A DNA stretch of 10,061 nt from Spartobacteria bacterium (GTDB lineage: Bacteria; Verrucomicrobiota; Verrucomicrobiia; Chthoniobacterales; UBA10450), in the NCBI GenBank assembly GCA_021324035.1, contig JAJPJU010000283.1:1-10061 (forward strand), in the 5' to 3' direction. The notes below the pieces were generated by a model. That model made no database searches. It saw nothing but the letters and a program-made list of their open reading frames with translations, and was not told the DNA's origin. Below, in pieces: positions 1 through 6,704 of this stretch; within the stretch, counting starts at the first letter, position 1; each line of letters begins with the position of its first letter. A program made the translations under genes and the position numbers.

Positions 1-469
1 CGGCAAATGGGATGCAGCTACCGCGAAACTTGGAAATGCTCTTTTAGTGAAGCCCGCAAGTTATATGAACCGCAGCGGCCATCCTCTTCAGGCGATTGCT
101 CAATTCTTTAGAATCGCCCCAAAAGAGACTCTCGTAGTTCTCGACGATTTCTCCCTGCCGCTGGGACGACTCAGGATCCGGCAGAGCGGGGGACCCGGGG
201 GGCACAACGGATTGGAATCTGTGATCGTCCAGTTCGGGACGGAAGATGTTCCGCGTTTGCGGATCGGAATCGGAGCGGCACCGTCCGAAGGATCGAGCGA
301 TTACGTGCTGAGCAATTTTTTTGAGGAGGAAAAAGCGCTGGCCCGATCGTCCATCGAACGAGCGGCGGAGGCGGTGAAATGCGCGATTGACAAAGGCGTC
401 GTTTCCGCGATGAACACTTTCAACCCCGAAAGCGTTCGGGGGAGCCAAAACGAAGAAGAAAAACCATGA
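1..469 (+). CDS. pth: Peptidyl-tRNA hydrolase, 5'-truncated by the window edge
   Basis: Releases tRNA from peptidyl-tRNAs that drop off the ribosome, a cytoplasmic housekeeping role. The reading frame is open from base 2, so the gene begins outside the window; the GTG at 47 is an internal valine codon, not a start. Visible family motifs are KPASYMN (Asn codon at 68, equivalent to E. coli N68), the LDD segment (Asp codon at 143, equivalent to D93) and GGPGGHNG (Asn codon at 206, equivalent to N114). Their spacing matches the E. coli enzyme exactly. By that alignment about 45 N-terminal residues are missing, including the catalytic His20. The C-terminus carries a short charged tail. Its TGA overlaps the rpsF ATG in an ATGA junction, so translational coupling with rpsF is likely. 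Confidence 0.96.
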   Translation, partial: GKWDAATAKLGNALLVKPASYMNRSGHPLQAIAQFFRIAPKETLVVLDDFSLPLGRLRIRQSGGPGGHNGLESVIVQFGTEDVPRLRIGIGAAPSEGSSDYVLSNFFEEEKALARSSIERAAEAVKCAIDKGVVSAMNTFNPESVRGSQNEEEKP

Positions 470-813
470 AGAACCGTTACGAAGCGCTGTTGGTCCTCAA
501 CGCGCAGGGAAAAGAAGACAGCGTCCACGATATCGTGGACCGGCTCGAGTCCGAATTCAAAAAAGAGGGCGTCGAGATTGAGCAGGTGCAGAAAATGGAC
601 AAGCGTCCGTTTGCCTATGCCGCCGGCGCACTCGACGCCGGATTTTACGTGAATTTTATTTTCCACGCCGAACCCGACCTGATCACCAAGCTGAAGTCGA
701 AATTCAAACTCGATCCGGAAGTTTACCGTCAGCATTACCAGCGACTGCGGGAGAAAACGGAGAAGAAAGAACGCACGGAAAAGCCCGCGAAAAAGTTGGC
801 GCGCTCCAAGTAA
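466..813 (+). CDS. rpsF: 30S ribosomal protein S6
   Basis: S6 is a small-subunit protein of the central platform that binds 16S rRNA together with S18. The 115-residue product has the S6 layout: an N-terminal YEALLVL strand, a helix around residues 22-34, the MDKRPFAYAAG segment (44-54; family form GkrrLAYpI) and a YVNFIF strand followed by a helix ending in DPEVYRQ. The last 25 residues or so are a lysine-rich tail, as is common in the family. The start overlaps the pth stop by four bases. Only a weak purine run (GAAGAAG) precedes it instead of a proper SD. ssb follows after 18 bases, so pth-rpsF-ssb is probably one transcript. rpsR, the usual third member of this cluster, is not next to it here. 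Confidence 0.96.
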   Translation: MKNRYEALLVLNAQGKEDSVHDIVDRLESEFKKEGVEIEQVQKMDKRPFAYAAGALDAGFYVNFIFHAEPDLITKLKSKFKLDPEVYRQHYQRLREKTEKKERTEKPAKKLARSK

Positions 814-831
814 ATCCGATAGACCTGGCGC

Positions 832-1287
832 ATGGCCAGTTTCAATAAAGTTATTCTCCTCGGAAATCTGACGCGCGACCCCGAAGTGCGTTATACCCCC
901 AAAGGCAGCGCCGTGTGCGATCTCGGCATTGCTGTAAATCGTTCATACACCCTCGATAGCGGCGAAAAGCGTGAAGAAGTCACCTTCGTCGACGTCGTCC
1001 TCTGGTCGAGACTCGCTGAAATCGCCGGCGAGTACCTCAAAAAAGGCAGGCCGGTTTTCATTGAAGGCCGGTTGCAACTCGATACCTGGGACGACAAACA
1101 AAGCGGGCAAAAGCGAAGCAAACTGCGCGTAATCGGCGAAACCATGCAGCTTCTTGGCGGCCGTCCTCCCGGCGCGGGTGGCGGTGGTGAAGGCGGCGAC
1201 GAAAGCAAATCAGCGCGCGGTAAAACCGCTCCGCCGCCAAAAGCTCCCACCGCTAACGAGCCGGACGACGACGAAATTCCGTTCTGA
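832..1287 (+). CDS. ssb: Single-stranded DNA-binding protein
   Basis: Coats and protects ssDNA during replication, repair and recombination and recruits partner proteins through its C-terminal tip. Residues 1 to about 108 form the OB-fold, with typical motifs: NKVILLGNLTRDPEVRYTPKG at the start, VDVVLW, AEYL-like (GEYLKKG) and VFIEGRL. A Gly-rich and then Pro/Lys-rich linker follows (about 113-143). The extreme C-terminus is the canonical acidic tip DDDEIPF. At 151 residues it is of ordinary length and appears intact. It lies 18 bases after rpsF with no clear SD before its ATG. In this window it stands beside dprA and topB, and SSB is known to work with both families. Confidence 0.97.
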   Translation: MASFNKVILLGNLTRDPEVRYTPKGSAVCDLGIAVNRSYTLDSGEKREEVTFVDVVLWSRLAEIAGEYLKKGRPVFIEGRLQLDTWDDKQSGQKRSKLRVIGETMQLLGGRPPGAGGGGEGGDESKSARGKTAPPPKAPTANEPDDDEIPF

Positions 1288-1297
1288 GGATTTAATC

Positions 1298-1371
1298 CAC
1301 AGATTTCGCAGATTTTCACAGATTCTTTGAAGGTTTAATCTGTGAGGGAATTGGGGTTCTGAAAATCTGCG
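1298..1371. repeat. Tandem and nested inverted CACAGATT-type repeat between ssb and dprA
   Basis: Three near-tandem units run head to tail: CACAGATTT (1298-1306), CGCAGATTTT (1307-1316) and CACAGATTC (1317-1325). The second and third have perfect inverted partners downstream. CACAGATT (1317-1324) pairs with AATCTGTG (1337-1344) across a 12-base loop. CGCAGATTTTC (1307-1317) pairs with GAAAATCTGCG (1361-1371). The arms are nested around a 16-base unpaired insert (1345-1360). The element fills most of the 100-base gap and ends 17 bases before the dprA ATG. It resembles dispersed intergenic repeats found in several environmental phyla. It could also act as an RNA hairpin that attenuates or separates transcription. 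No T-tract marks it as a standard intrinsic terminator. Confidence 0.75.
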
Positions 1372-1387
1372 GAAAAGTCGTCTTGTC

Positions 1388-2488
1388 ATGACTTCCACCG
1401 AAGCTTGCATCGCGCTGAACATGCTCCCAACCATGGGGCCGGTGCGGCTGCGAAAACTGCTCGAGGTTTTCCAAACGCCAGAACAAGTTCTTGCCGCCAG
1501 ACGCGATGATCTTCGAAAAGTCGACGGCGTCGGCAGGGAAGTTGTCGATCAGATTTCAAACTGGGAATCGATCGTCGATCTGCCGGCCGAGCTAAACCGA
1601 ATCAAAGATTTCGGGGCAATTGTCATTACCCAGTTTTCGCAGCAATATCCGAAATCGCTGCGCGAGATTCATTCGCCTCCGATTGTTTTGTATGTGTGGG
1701 GCGAGATTCAGGAGCGTGATCATCACGCGATCGGGATCATTGGCGCGCGGCGCACGACGCATTACGGAAGCGAATCGGCAAAGAAGCTTGCCTATCAACT
1801 CGCCTACGCCGGTCTGACCGTGATTAGCGGGCTGGCCCGGGGGATCGACACCGCGGCGCATCAGGGCGCGCTCGCGGCAAAAGGCCGGACCATCGCCGTC
1901 ATCGGTTCGGGATTATCAAAGTTGTATCCGCCTGAAAACAAGGCCCTCGCTGAAAAAATCCGTAACGGAAACGGCGCAGTCGTGTCTGAATTTTCAATGG
2001 AGATCGAACCAGACCGGCAAACTTTTCCGATGCGAAACCGAATCATTTCGGGCTGGAGCCATGGAATTCTGGTGGTCGAAGCCGGCGTAAATAGTGGCGC
2101 GTTAATCACTGCTTCGCAGGCGTTGGAACAAGGCCGCGCGGTCTATGCCGTGCCCGGTCATATCAACGCTCCGAGTGCGATTGGCTCGAATCGTTTGATT
2201 CAACAGGGCGCCAAATTGGTGATGGACGCGAATGACATTCTCGACGACCTGCAAATCCTCGTCCCGGAGGCAAAACCGGCGCCTGGAACGGCCGCTCGAC
2301 CGCTCCCCGAATTGAACGAGCAGGAGCGTCGGGTTTACGATGCGATCGAGGCTACCGAAACCCCGATCGACCAGATCGCTTCCGAATGCGATTTGCCAAG
2401 TTCCACAGTCAGTTCTATTCTCCTCGCCCTTGAGTTGAAGCGGCTGGTGAAGCAGTTGCCCGGAAAATATTTCGTGAAACTCGCCTAG
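1388..2488 (+). CDS. dprA: DNA-processing protein DprA/Smf
   Basis: DprA binds incoming ssDNA in natural transformation and loads RecA, displacing SSB; it acts in the cytoplasm. The 366-residue product has an N-terminal helix-hairpin-helix/SAM-like region (about 1-70, including VDGVGREVVDQI). A Rossmann-like DprA core follows, with IGARRTTHYG around 119, SGLARGIDTAAH from 147, FPMRNRIISG from 213 and EAGVNSGALITA from 231. The C-terminal winged-helix domain (about 305-364) has NEQERRVYDAIE and SSTVSSILLALELKRLVKQLPG. All expected domains are present and intact, and the length is typical of three-domain DprA. The ATG at 1388 has no SD in front of it. topB begins 49 bases after its stop, probably in the same transcript. 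DprA is widespread, so its presence alone does not prove competence. Confidence 0.96.
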   Translation: MTSTEACIALNMLPTMGPVRLRKLLEVFQTPEQVLAARRDDLRKVDGVGREVVDQISNWESIVDLPAELNRIKDFGAIVITQFSQQYPKSLREIHSPPIVLYVWGEIQERDHHAIGIIGARRTTHYGSESAKKLAYQLAYAGLTVISGLARGIDTAAHQGALAAKGRTIAVIGSGLSKLYPPENKALAEKIRNGNGAVVSEFSMEIEPDRQTFPMRNRIISGWSHGILVVEAGVNSGALITASQALEQGRAVYAVPGHINAPSAIGSNRLIQQGAKLVMDANDILDDLQILVPEAKPAPGTAARPLPELNEQERRVYDAIEATETPIDQIASECDLPSSTVSSILLALELKRLVKQLPGKYFVKLA

Positions 2489-2537
2489 CCTCGTCCGTTA
2501 TCTGCTTTCCCCCCGTTTGCAAGGCGTTGATTTTCAA

Positions 2538-5000
2538 ATGTCTAAATCCCTGATCATCGCGGAGAAACCGAGCGTGGCGAACGACATCGCCCGGGCTCTT
2601 GGTGGTTTCCACAAAGATGCCGATCACTTCGAGAGCGATAAATATGTCGTCTCGTCGGCGCTCGGCCATCTGGTCGAATTGGCCCTGCCTGCCGAACTGG
2701 ATGTGAAGCGCGGTAAATGGAGCTTCGCCAATCTCCCGATCATCCCCGAGGAATTTCAGTTGAGACCGATCGAGAAGACCAAGGCGCGCTTCAACATGCT
2801 GAAAAAGTTGATGAAGCGTGACGACGTCGATCTTCTGATCAACGCCTGCGACGCCGGCCGCGAAGGCGAGCTCATTTTTCGTTATCTGATTCAGCTCGCA
2901 GGGGTAAAGAAGCCGGTCCGACGGCTTTGGCTGCAATCAATGACCGCCGATTCGATCCGCGATGCGTTTAATCATCTCCGGACAGACGAAGAAATGGTTC
3001 CGCTGTCGAAGGCTGCGGTGTGCCGCTCGGAAAGCGACTGGCTGGTCGGCATAAACGGAACCCGCGCGATGACCGCGTTTAATAATCGGGCCGGCGGTTT
3101 TCAATTAACTCCGGTTGGTCGGGTGCAAACTCCGACCCTCGGCATTCTGGCTGAGCGCGAAGACAAGATTCATCATTTTAAAGCCCGCTTTTATTATGAG
3201 GTGTTTGGCGATTTTGAAGTCAAAGCCGGAGCGTATCGCGGTCGCTGGTTTCGGGAGGATTTCGACAAGAACGGCGATGAAGATGCGCGGGCCGAGCGAA
3301 TTTGGGACCAGGCCGAGGCCGACGAGATCAAAAAGCGCTGCCTGGGAAAAACCGGTGTTGCCACCGAAGAGAAGAAGCCGACCACTCAGGCGCCGCCGTT
3401 GCTATACGATCTGACCAGTTTGCAGCGCGACGCCAACAGTCGTGGATTCAGCGCCAAACGCACCTTGCAGATTGCTCAGCAACTTTACGAGCGCTTCAAA
3501 GTCGTCACTTATCCGCGGACCGACTCGCGATATTTGCCCGAGGACTACATTCCGACGGTCAAAGCGACGTTGAGCAAAATCGAAAACCCGCACGCCCGCA
3601 CCGTTCTCGACAAACAGTGGGTGAAACAATCAAAGCGGATTTTCAACAACGCGAAGATTTCCGATCACTTCGCAATCATTCCGACCGGCACCGTTCCGCA
3701 TGGTTTGGATGAAGTTCAGCAAAAAATTTACGACATGATAGTGCGCCGCTTCGTCAGCGTGTTCTTTCCGGCGGCGCAATTCGAAGTGACCACGCGAATC
3801 ACTCGCGTCGACAAGGATGCCTTCAAAACCGACGGCAAGATTATCAAAGATCCGGGCTGGCTCGCAGTTTACGGGAAAGAGGCAGCGGATGAGCAGGGCG
3901 AAGCGACGCTGGTGGCAATCACGCCGGACGAGGCGGCCAAGGTTCTCGACATCGAAGTTGTTCACAACGAGACAAAACCGCCGGCCCGATTTAGCGAAGC
4001 GACTCTGCTTTCGGCGATGGAAGGCGCCGGCAAATTGGTCGAAGACGAAGAACTTCGCGAAGCGATGCGCGAAAAAGGTCTCGGCACGCCCGCAACGCGC
4101 TCGGCCATCATCGAAGGTCTGATTCATGACGGATATGTTCATCGTCAGGGCCGCGAATTGATCGCCACCGCCAAGGGCCTGGCGCTGATCACGCTTTTAC
4201 GTGGTATCGGAGCCGACGAACTCACTTCACCGGAAATGACCGGCGAGTGGGAATCAAAGCTCAAGCGCATGGAAAAAGGCGCGATGAAGCGAAACGATTT
4301 CATGGCCCACATCCGGCAATTCACCCGCGACGTTGTCGAACGGGCCAAGAATTTTGAAGGCGACAGTGTCAGCGGAAATTTTGAAACGCTCGAAGTGAAA
4401 TGCCCAAAGTGCGGGGGTGGACCGTTTGAGGAAACGTATCGGACCTTCAAGTGTCAAACCTGCGGACTGATTGTTTGGAAAACAATGGCCGGTCGCTTGT
4501 TCGAGCGTGACGAGTTGGTAAAACTTCTTACCGAAAAACGCGTCGGACCGCTGGAAGGATTCCGGAGCAAGATCGGGCGCAAATTCAACGCCATCGTAAA
4601 ACTCGGCGAGGAATTCAAACCGGAGTTCGACTTTGGCGAAAATGGTCACGATCAACCGATCACGATCGATACCGAGAAGCACGAATCGTTGGGACTCTGT
4701 CCAATTTGCCAGAAGGGCCAGGTCTACGTTCTGGATCGCGCCTTCGCCTGTGAGAATGCGGTGTCGAAAGAAAAGACCTGCACTTTCCGCATCAGCAAAA
4801 CAATTTTGCATCGGGAAATTCCCAAAGAGCAGGTGCAAAAATTAATCGCCACCGGCAAGACCGACCTCTTGCCGAAGTTCGTTTCCAAAAAAGGCCGTCC
4901 GTTCTCGGCCCATCTCAAACTGGAAAACGGCAAAGTCGGTTTCGAATTCGCGGCGAGAAAGCCGAAGAAAGCCGCGCCGCGCAAAGCCGTCGCCGCGTAA
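2538..5000 (+). CDS. topB: DNA topoisomerase III-type type IA topoisomerase with C-terminal zinc fingers
   Basis: Breaks and rejoins one DNA strand through a 5'-phosphotyrosine, relaxing negative supercoils and separating linked DNA. Starting from the ATG at 2538 gives 820 residues; a TTG 21 bases upstream is in frame but adds a non-family leader. The Toprim domain opens with IIAEKPS (Glu9) and carries DAGREGE (105-111), with Gly in place of the second Asp as in the B. subtilis TopB pattern that I recall. The NLPIIPEEFQL and GRVQTPTLGILAERE motifs are those of TopB rather than TopA. The active-site tyrosine is in TYPRTDSRYL (Tyr325; E. coli TopB uses Tyr328). The C-terminus has a Cys4 zinc finger (C622, C625, C639, C642), a second cysteine set (C721, C724, C738, C748), a topoisomerase C-terminal repeat (FVSKKGRPFSAHLKL) and a Lys/Ala-rich tail. 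It sits beside dprA, where many bacteria have topA. Confidence 0.93.
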   Translation: MSKSLIIAEKPSVANDIARALGGFHKDADHFESDKYVVSSALGHLVELALPAELDVKRGKWSFANLPIIPEEFQLRPIEKTKARFNMLKKLMKRDDVDLLINACDAGREGELIFRYLIQLAGVKKPVRRLWLQSMTADSIRDAFNHLRTDEEMVPLSKAAVCRSESDWLVGINGTRAMTAFNNRAGGFQLTPVGRVQTPTLGILAEREDKIHHFKARFYYEVFGDFEVKAGAYRGRWFREDFDKNGDEDARAERIWDQAEADEIKKRCLGKTGVATEEKKPTTQAPPLLYDLTSLQRDANSRGFSAKRTLQIAQQLYERFKVVTYPRTDSRYLPEDYIPTVKATLSKIENPHARTVLDKQWVKQSKRIFNNAKISDHFAIIPTGTVPHGLDEVQQKIYDMIVRRFVSVFFPAAQFEVTTRITRVDKDAFKTDGKIIKDPGWLAVYGKEAADEQGEATLVAITPDEAAKVLDIEVVHNETKPPARFSEATLLSAMEGAGKLVEDEELREAMREKGLGTPATRSAIIEGLIHDGYVHRQGRELIATAKGLALITLLRGIGADELTSPEMTGEWESKLKRMEKGAMKRNDFMAHIRQFTRDVVERAKNFEGDSVSGNFETLEVKCPKCGGGPFEETYRTFKCQTCGLIVWKTMAGRLFERDELVKLLTEKRVGPLEGFRSKIGRKFNAIVKLGEEFKPEFDFGENGHDQPITIDTEKHESLGLCPICQKGQVYVLDRAFACENAVSKEKTCTFRISKTILHREIPKEQVQKLIATGKTDLLPKFVSKKGRPFSAHLKLENGKVGFEFAARKPKKAAPRKAVAA

Positions 5001-5008
5001 GAAAATTC

Positions 5009-5126
5009 GAAATTCGCAGCCCGAATTCCGAAACAATCTCGAAATCCAAATATCTAAACTTCGGCCACACGTTCTGGCCTTTTGGTCATTCGTGCTTGTT
5101 AAGGGTTTCGATATTCGGATTTCGGG
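5009..5126. repeat. Intergenic inverted repeat, copy 1 (CGAA/CCCGAA family), after topB
   Basis: The spacer between topB and nrdR contains an imperfect long inverted repeat. CCCGAATTCCGAA (5020-5032) matches the reverse complement of 5114-5126 at 12 of 13 bases. An alternative left arm, GAAATCCAAATATC (5041-5054), matches the complement of 5110-5123 at 13 of 14. Within the loop, GGCCA (5063-5067) and TGGCC (5075-5079) form a small hairpin followed by TTTT (5080-5083), which could stop transcription after topB. The block 5009-5027 is 18/19 identical to 6705-6723 in copy 2. I take it as a dispersed non-coding repeat that may double as a transcription end. No ORF of interest lies in 5001-5204. 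Confidence 0.75.
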
Positions 5127-5162
5127 TTTGTCGCTCAACCTGCAAAAAACCCGAATCGGAGA

Positions 5163-5198
5163 TTGACGCCACAATCTGTGGTGTGCTAATTACGCACC
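5163..5198 (+). promoter_or_regulatory. Candidate nrdR promoter with two overlapping dyads
   Basis: TTGACG (5163-5168) and GCTAAT (5185-5190) are separated by 16 bases and resemble -35/-10 boxes of a housekeeping promoter. Transcription would begin only a few bases before the nrdR ATG at 5205, which has no SD. Two dyads overlap these boxes. The first is CCACA-ATC-TGTGG (5169-5181, perfect), inside the spacer. The second is GGTGTG...CGCACC (5180-5198, one G-T wobble), across the -10. Such placement is what an operator would have. Neither dyad matches the NrdR-box spacing known from other bacteria, so autoregulation is only a possibility. Confidence 0.35.
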
Positions 5199-5204
5199 AA
5201 CACT

Positions 5205-5720
5205 ATGCGTTGCCCCAAGTGCGGCTCGCGTGATGATAAGGTTATCGACTCCCGACAGTCTCGCGATAGCTCCAGCATTCGTCGCCGCCGTGAATGCCTG
5301 AAATGCGGATATCGATTTACGACCTATGAAGAAATCGAGCGCTCCGATCTGCGGGTGGTCAAACGTGACCGGACCCATGAGCCGTTCGATCGACGCAAAC
5401 TCGCAGGCAGTATTGCCAAGGCGTTTGAAAAACGTTCCACCAGCTTGTTGACCCTGGAACAACTCGTCGATGAAATCGTGCACGATCTCGAAACCAGCGG
5501 CCGCGAAGTCCAGTCAACTGCTATTGGTGCAAAAGTTCTGGAGAAATTGCGCGGGATCGATGAAGTGGCCTACCTGCGATACGCGTCGGTCCATCGTCGA
5601 TTCGAAGATGTCGATCAATTTGTGGACGCCATTCATACCCTGGGGCGTCAGCCGAAGCCGGATTCAAAGCAGCGGGAATTGTTCCCGCCGGACCAGGTTG
5701 TAGATCATGGTCGCGTTTAA
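5205..5720 (+). CDS. nrdR: Transcriptional regulator NrdR (ribonucleotide reductase repressor)
   Basis: NrdR represses ribonucleotide reductase genes by binding NrdR boxes, sensing ATP/dATP through an ATP-cone. The N-terminal zinc ribbon is complete, with C3, C6, C31 and C34 at the positions found in E. coli NrdR. The conserved VIDSR, RRRRECLKCG and RFTTYEEIE segments are also present. The ATP-cone spans about 49-139 (RVVKRD, EPFDRRKL, VAYLRYASVHRRF). At 171 residues it is slightly longer than the usual 150 or so because of a polar C-terminal tail. The ATG has no SD, and a candidate promoter lies directly upstream. Its last 14 bases overlap the next gene, suggesting coupled translation with an ATP-cone-like partner. 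No nrd structural gene is in this window. Confidence 0.96.
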   Translation: MRCPKCGSRDDKVIDSRQSRDSSSIRRRRECLKCGYRFTTYEEIERSDLRVVKRDRTHEPFDRRKLAGSIAKAFEKRSTSLLTLEQLVDEIVHDLETSGREVQSTAIGAKVLEKLRGIDEVAYLRYASVHRRFEDVDQFVDAIHTLGRQPKPDSKQRELFPPDQVVDHGRV

Positions 5721-6264
5721 AGAAGAATTCCCATATTTGCGGTGCGACTCGGGCCAGCTCTTTGAGTTTGATCGGGACTGGCTCCATGCCGCCATCCATC
5801 GTGCGGCGGACAAGGCCGGATATCCGAGCTGGTGGCTGACCGATCACGTCACAGAAAGCATCGCGTTTTATCTTCGATTACGAAACGATGAGAGCGTCGT
5901 CGCGTTCACCCAATTGCAGGAGACGGTCCAATACGTTCTGAAAGCGATCGGATACAAAGAAATCATTCCGCATTTCAGACCCGCGCCGCCACCGATTTCG
6001 GTTTCGCTGATCGACATTGCTCATGCGGCGGGGAGCGGTTACGAGCTCGCGTTCTTTGACCTCCTTGAAAAACGCCTCAATTCGCTCATCGAAACCGGCG
6101 TCGATAATCTTCAGCTCTGTTCGCTGCAGCCGTGCGTCAAGCATTTGCGTTGCACCAAAGTCTGGACCCGAGCCTGCGATTGTTTACGGGAAGAAATTGT
6201 TTGCTTCATTCGTGAGCGACTGACGGCGACCACGAGCGAACGACTGAAATGCACCCTGAAATGA
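5707..6264 (+). CDS. Uncharacterised protein with divergent ATP-cone-like N-terminal half and Cys-rich C-terminal half
   Basis: I do not recognise this 185-residue family. Residues about 10-90 follow the ATP-cone pattern. The segment LRCDSGQLFEFDRDWLHAAI lies where cones have vKRDG..epFdr.kl..aI, then there are two predicted helices (L44-L58 and F67-G82) and a terminal IGYKEIIPHF where cones have GY..vA..Y. Over this stretch it can be aligned with the cone of NrdR just upstream, sharing FDR and the hydrophobic spacing. The Lys-Arg of the nucleotide-binding strand is missing, so nucleotide binding may be lost. After a Pro-rich hinge (92-96) comes a helical region with six cysteines in 29 residues (C138, C143, C149, C157, C159, C166). 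There is no signal peptide or membrane segment. The ATG overlaps the nrdR 3' end by 14 bases with a weak AGG upstream, which points to co-expression with NrdR. The cone assignment is inference. Confidence 0.8.
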   Translation: MVAFKEEFPYLRCDSGQLFEFDRDWLHAAIHRAADKAGYPSWWLTDHVTESIAFYLRLRNDESVVAFTQLQETVQYVLKAIGYKEIIPHFRPAPPPISVSLIDIAHAAGSGYELAFFDLLEKRLNSLIETGVDNLQLCSLQPCVKHLRCTKVWTRACDCLREEIVCFIRERLTATTSERLKCTLK

Positions 6265-6289
6265 AGCGACGAGCGACATGTGACGAGCC

Positions 6290-6628
6290 ATGACAATTTT
6301 TGAAAAAATCATCGCCCGCGAGATTCCCGCGAAAGTTATCTGGGAAGATGATGACGCGATCGCCTTTGAGGACGTGAATCCACAGGCACCGGTCCACGTT
6401 TTGATTGTGCCCAAAAAAGTGATCCCGCGGTTGAGCGCCGCCACGGAAAAGGATCGGGCGCTTCTCGGAAAATTGATGGCAGTCGCCGGAGATCTCGCGA
6501 AAAAACTCGAAATCGACAAAACCGGATATCGGGTTGTGATCAACAGCGGACCTGACGCCGGCGAAAGCGTGCCGCATCTGCACGTCCATTTGCTAGGCAA
6601 GCGCGCCCTGGCCTGGCCACCGGGCTAG
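6290..6628 (+). CDS. hinT: HIT-family (Hint-like) nucleotide phosphoramidase/hydrolase
   Basis: Hint-branch HIT proteins hydrolyse purine nucleoside phosphoramidates and aminoacyl-adenylates in the cytosol. The 112-residue product has the standard Hint length and motifs: TIFEKIIAREIPAKVIWEDD at the N-terminus, AFEDVNPQAPVHVLIVPKK in the middle and NSGPDAGESVPHLHVHLLG near the end. The histidine triad is H96-x-H98-x-H100, with H98 expected to be the nucleophile, and the C-terminus ends in WPPG as Hint proteins do. It starts 25 bases after the preceding gene, with only GACGAG as a weak ribosome site. It may belong to the nrdR transcript. A repeat-bearing spacer follows it. Confidence 0.93.
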   Translation: MTIFEKIIAREIPAKVIWEDDDAIAFEDVNPQAPVHVLIVPKKVIPRLSAATEKDRALLGKLMAVAGDLAKKLEIDKTGYRVVINSGPDAGESVPHLHVHLLGKRALAWPPG

Positions 6629-6704
6629 TTTGTAGCTCGAACGTCGGACGCACGACAGTTACAGCCATCAATATTATTCTCAGCAACGCGAAGAATCTTG
6701 TTTG

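Noticed and set aside
2517..2537. TTG start for topB seven codons upstream
   Set aside because: The ATG at 2538 begins the family-typical MSKSLIIAEKPS; the TTG adds seven residues not seen in the family.
3630..4838. Long minus-strand open frames inside topB (170 and 194 codons)
   Set aside because: They lie opposite a fully conserved topoisomerase and their products show no recognisable motif; the frames stay open because of GC-rich codon composition.
6222..6289. Recurring GACGAGC/GCGAAC words around the end of the ATP-cone-like gene
   Set aside because: Copies are short and irregular (for example GACGAGC twice between 6267 and 6288), too weak to call a repeat, though the last dozen residues of that protein may be unconserved.
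6206..6600. Minus-strand open frames opposite the HIT gene
   Set aside because: The plus strand encodes an intact histidine-triad protein, and the antisense products have no domain features.
6605..6630. Hairpin GCCC-TGGC / GCCA-CC-GGGC at the end of the HIT gene as a terminator
   Set aside because: It lies within codons for the conserved WPPG end and is followed only by a poor T-run, so it is probably a by-product of coding.
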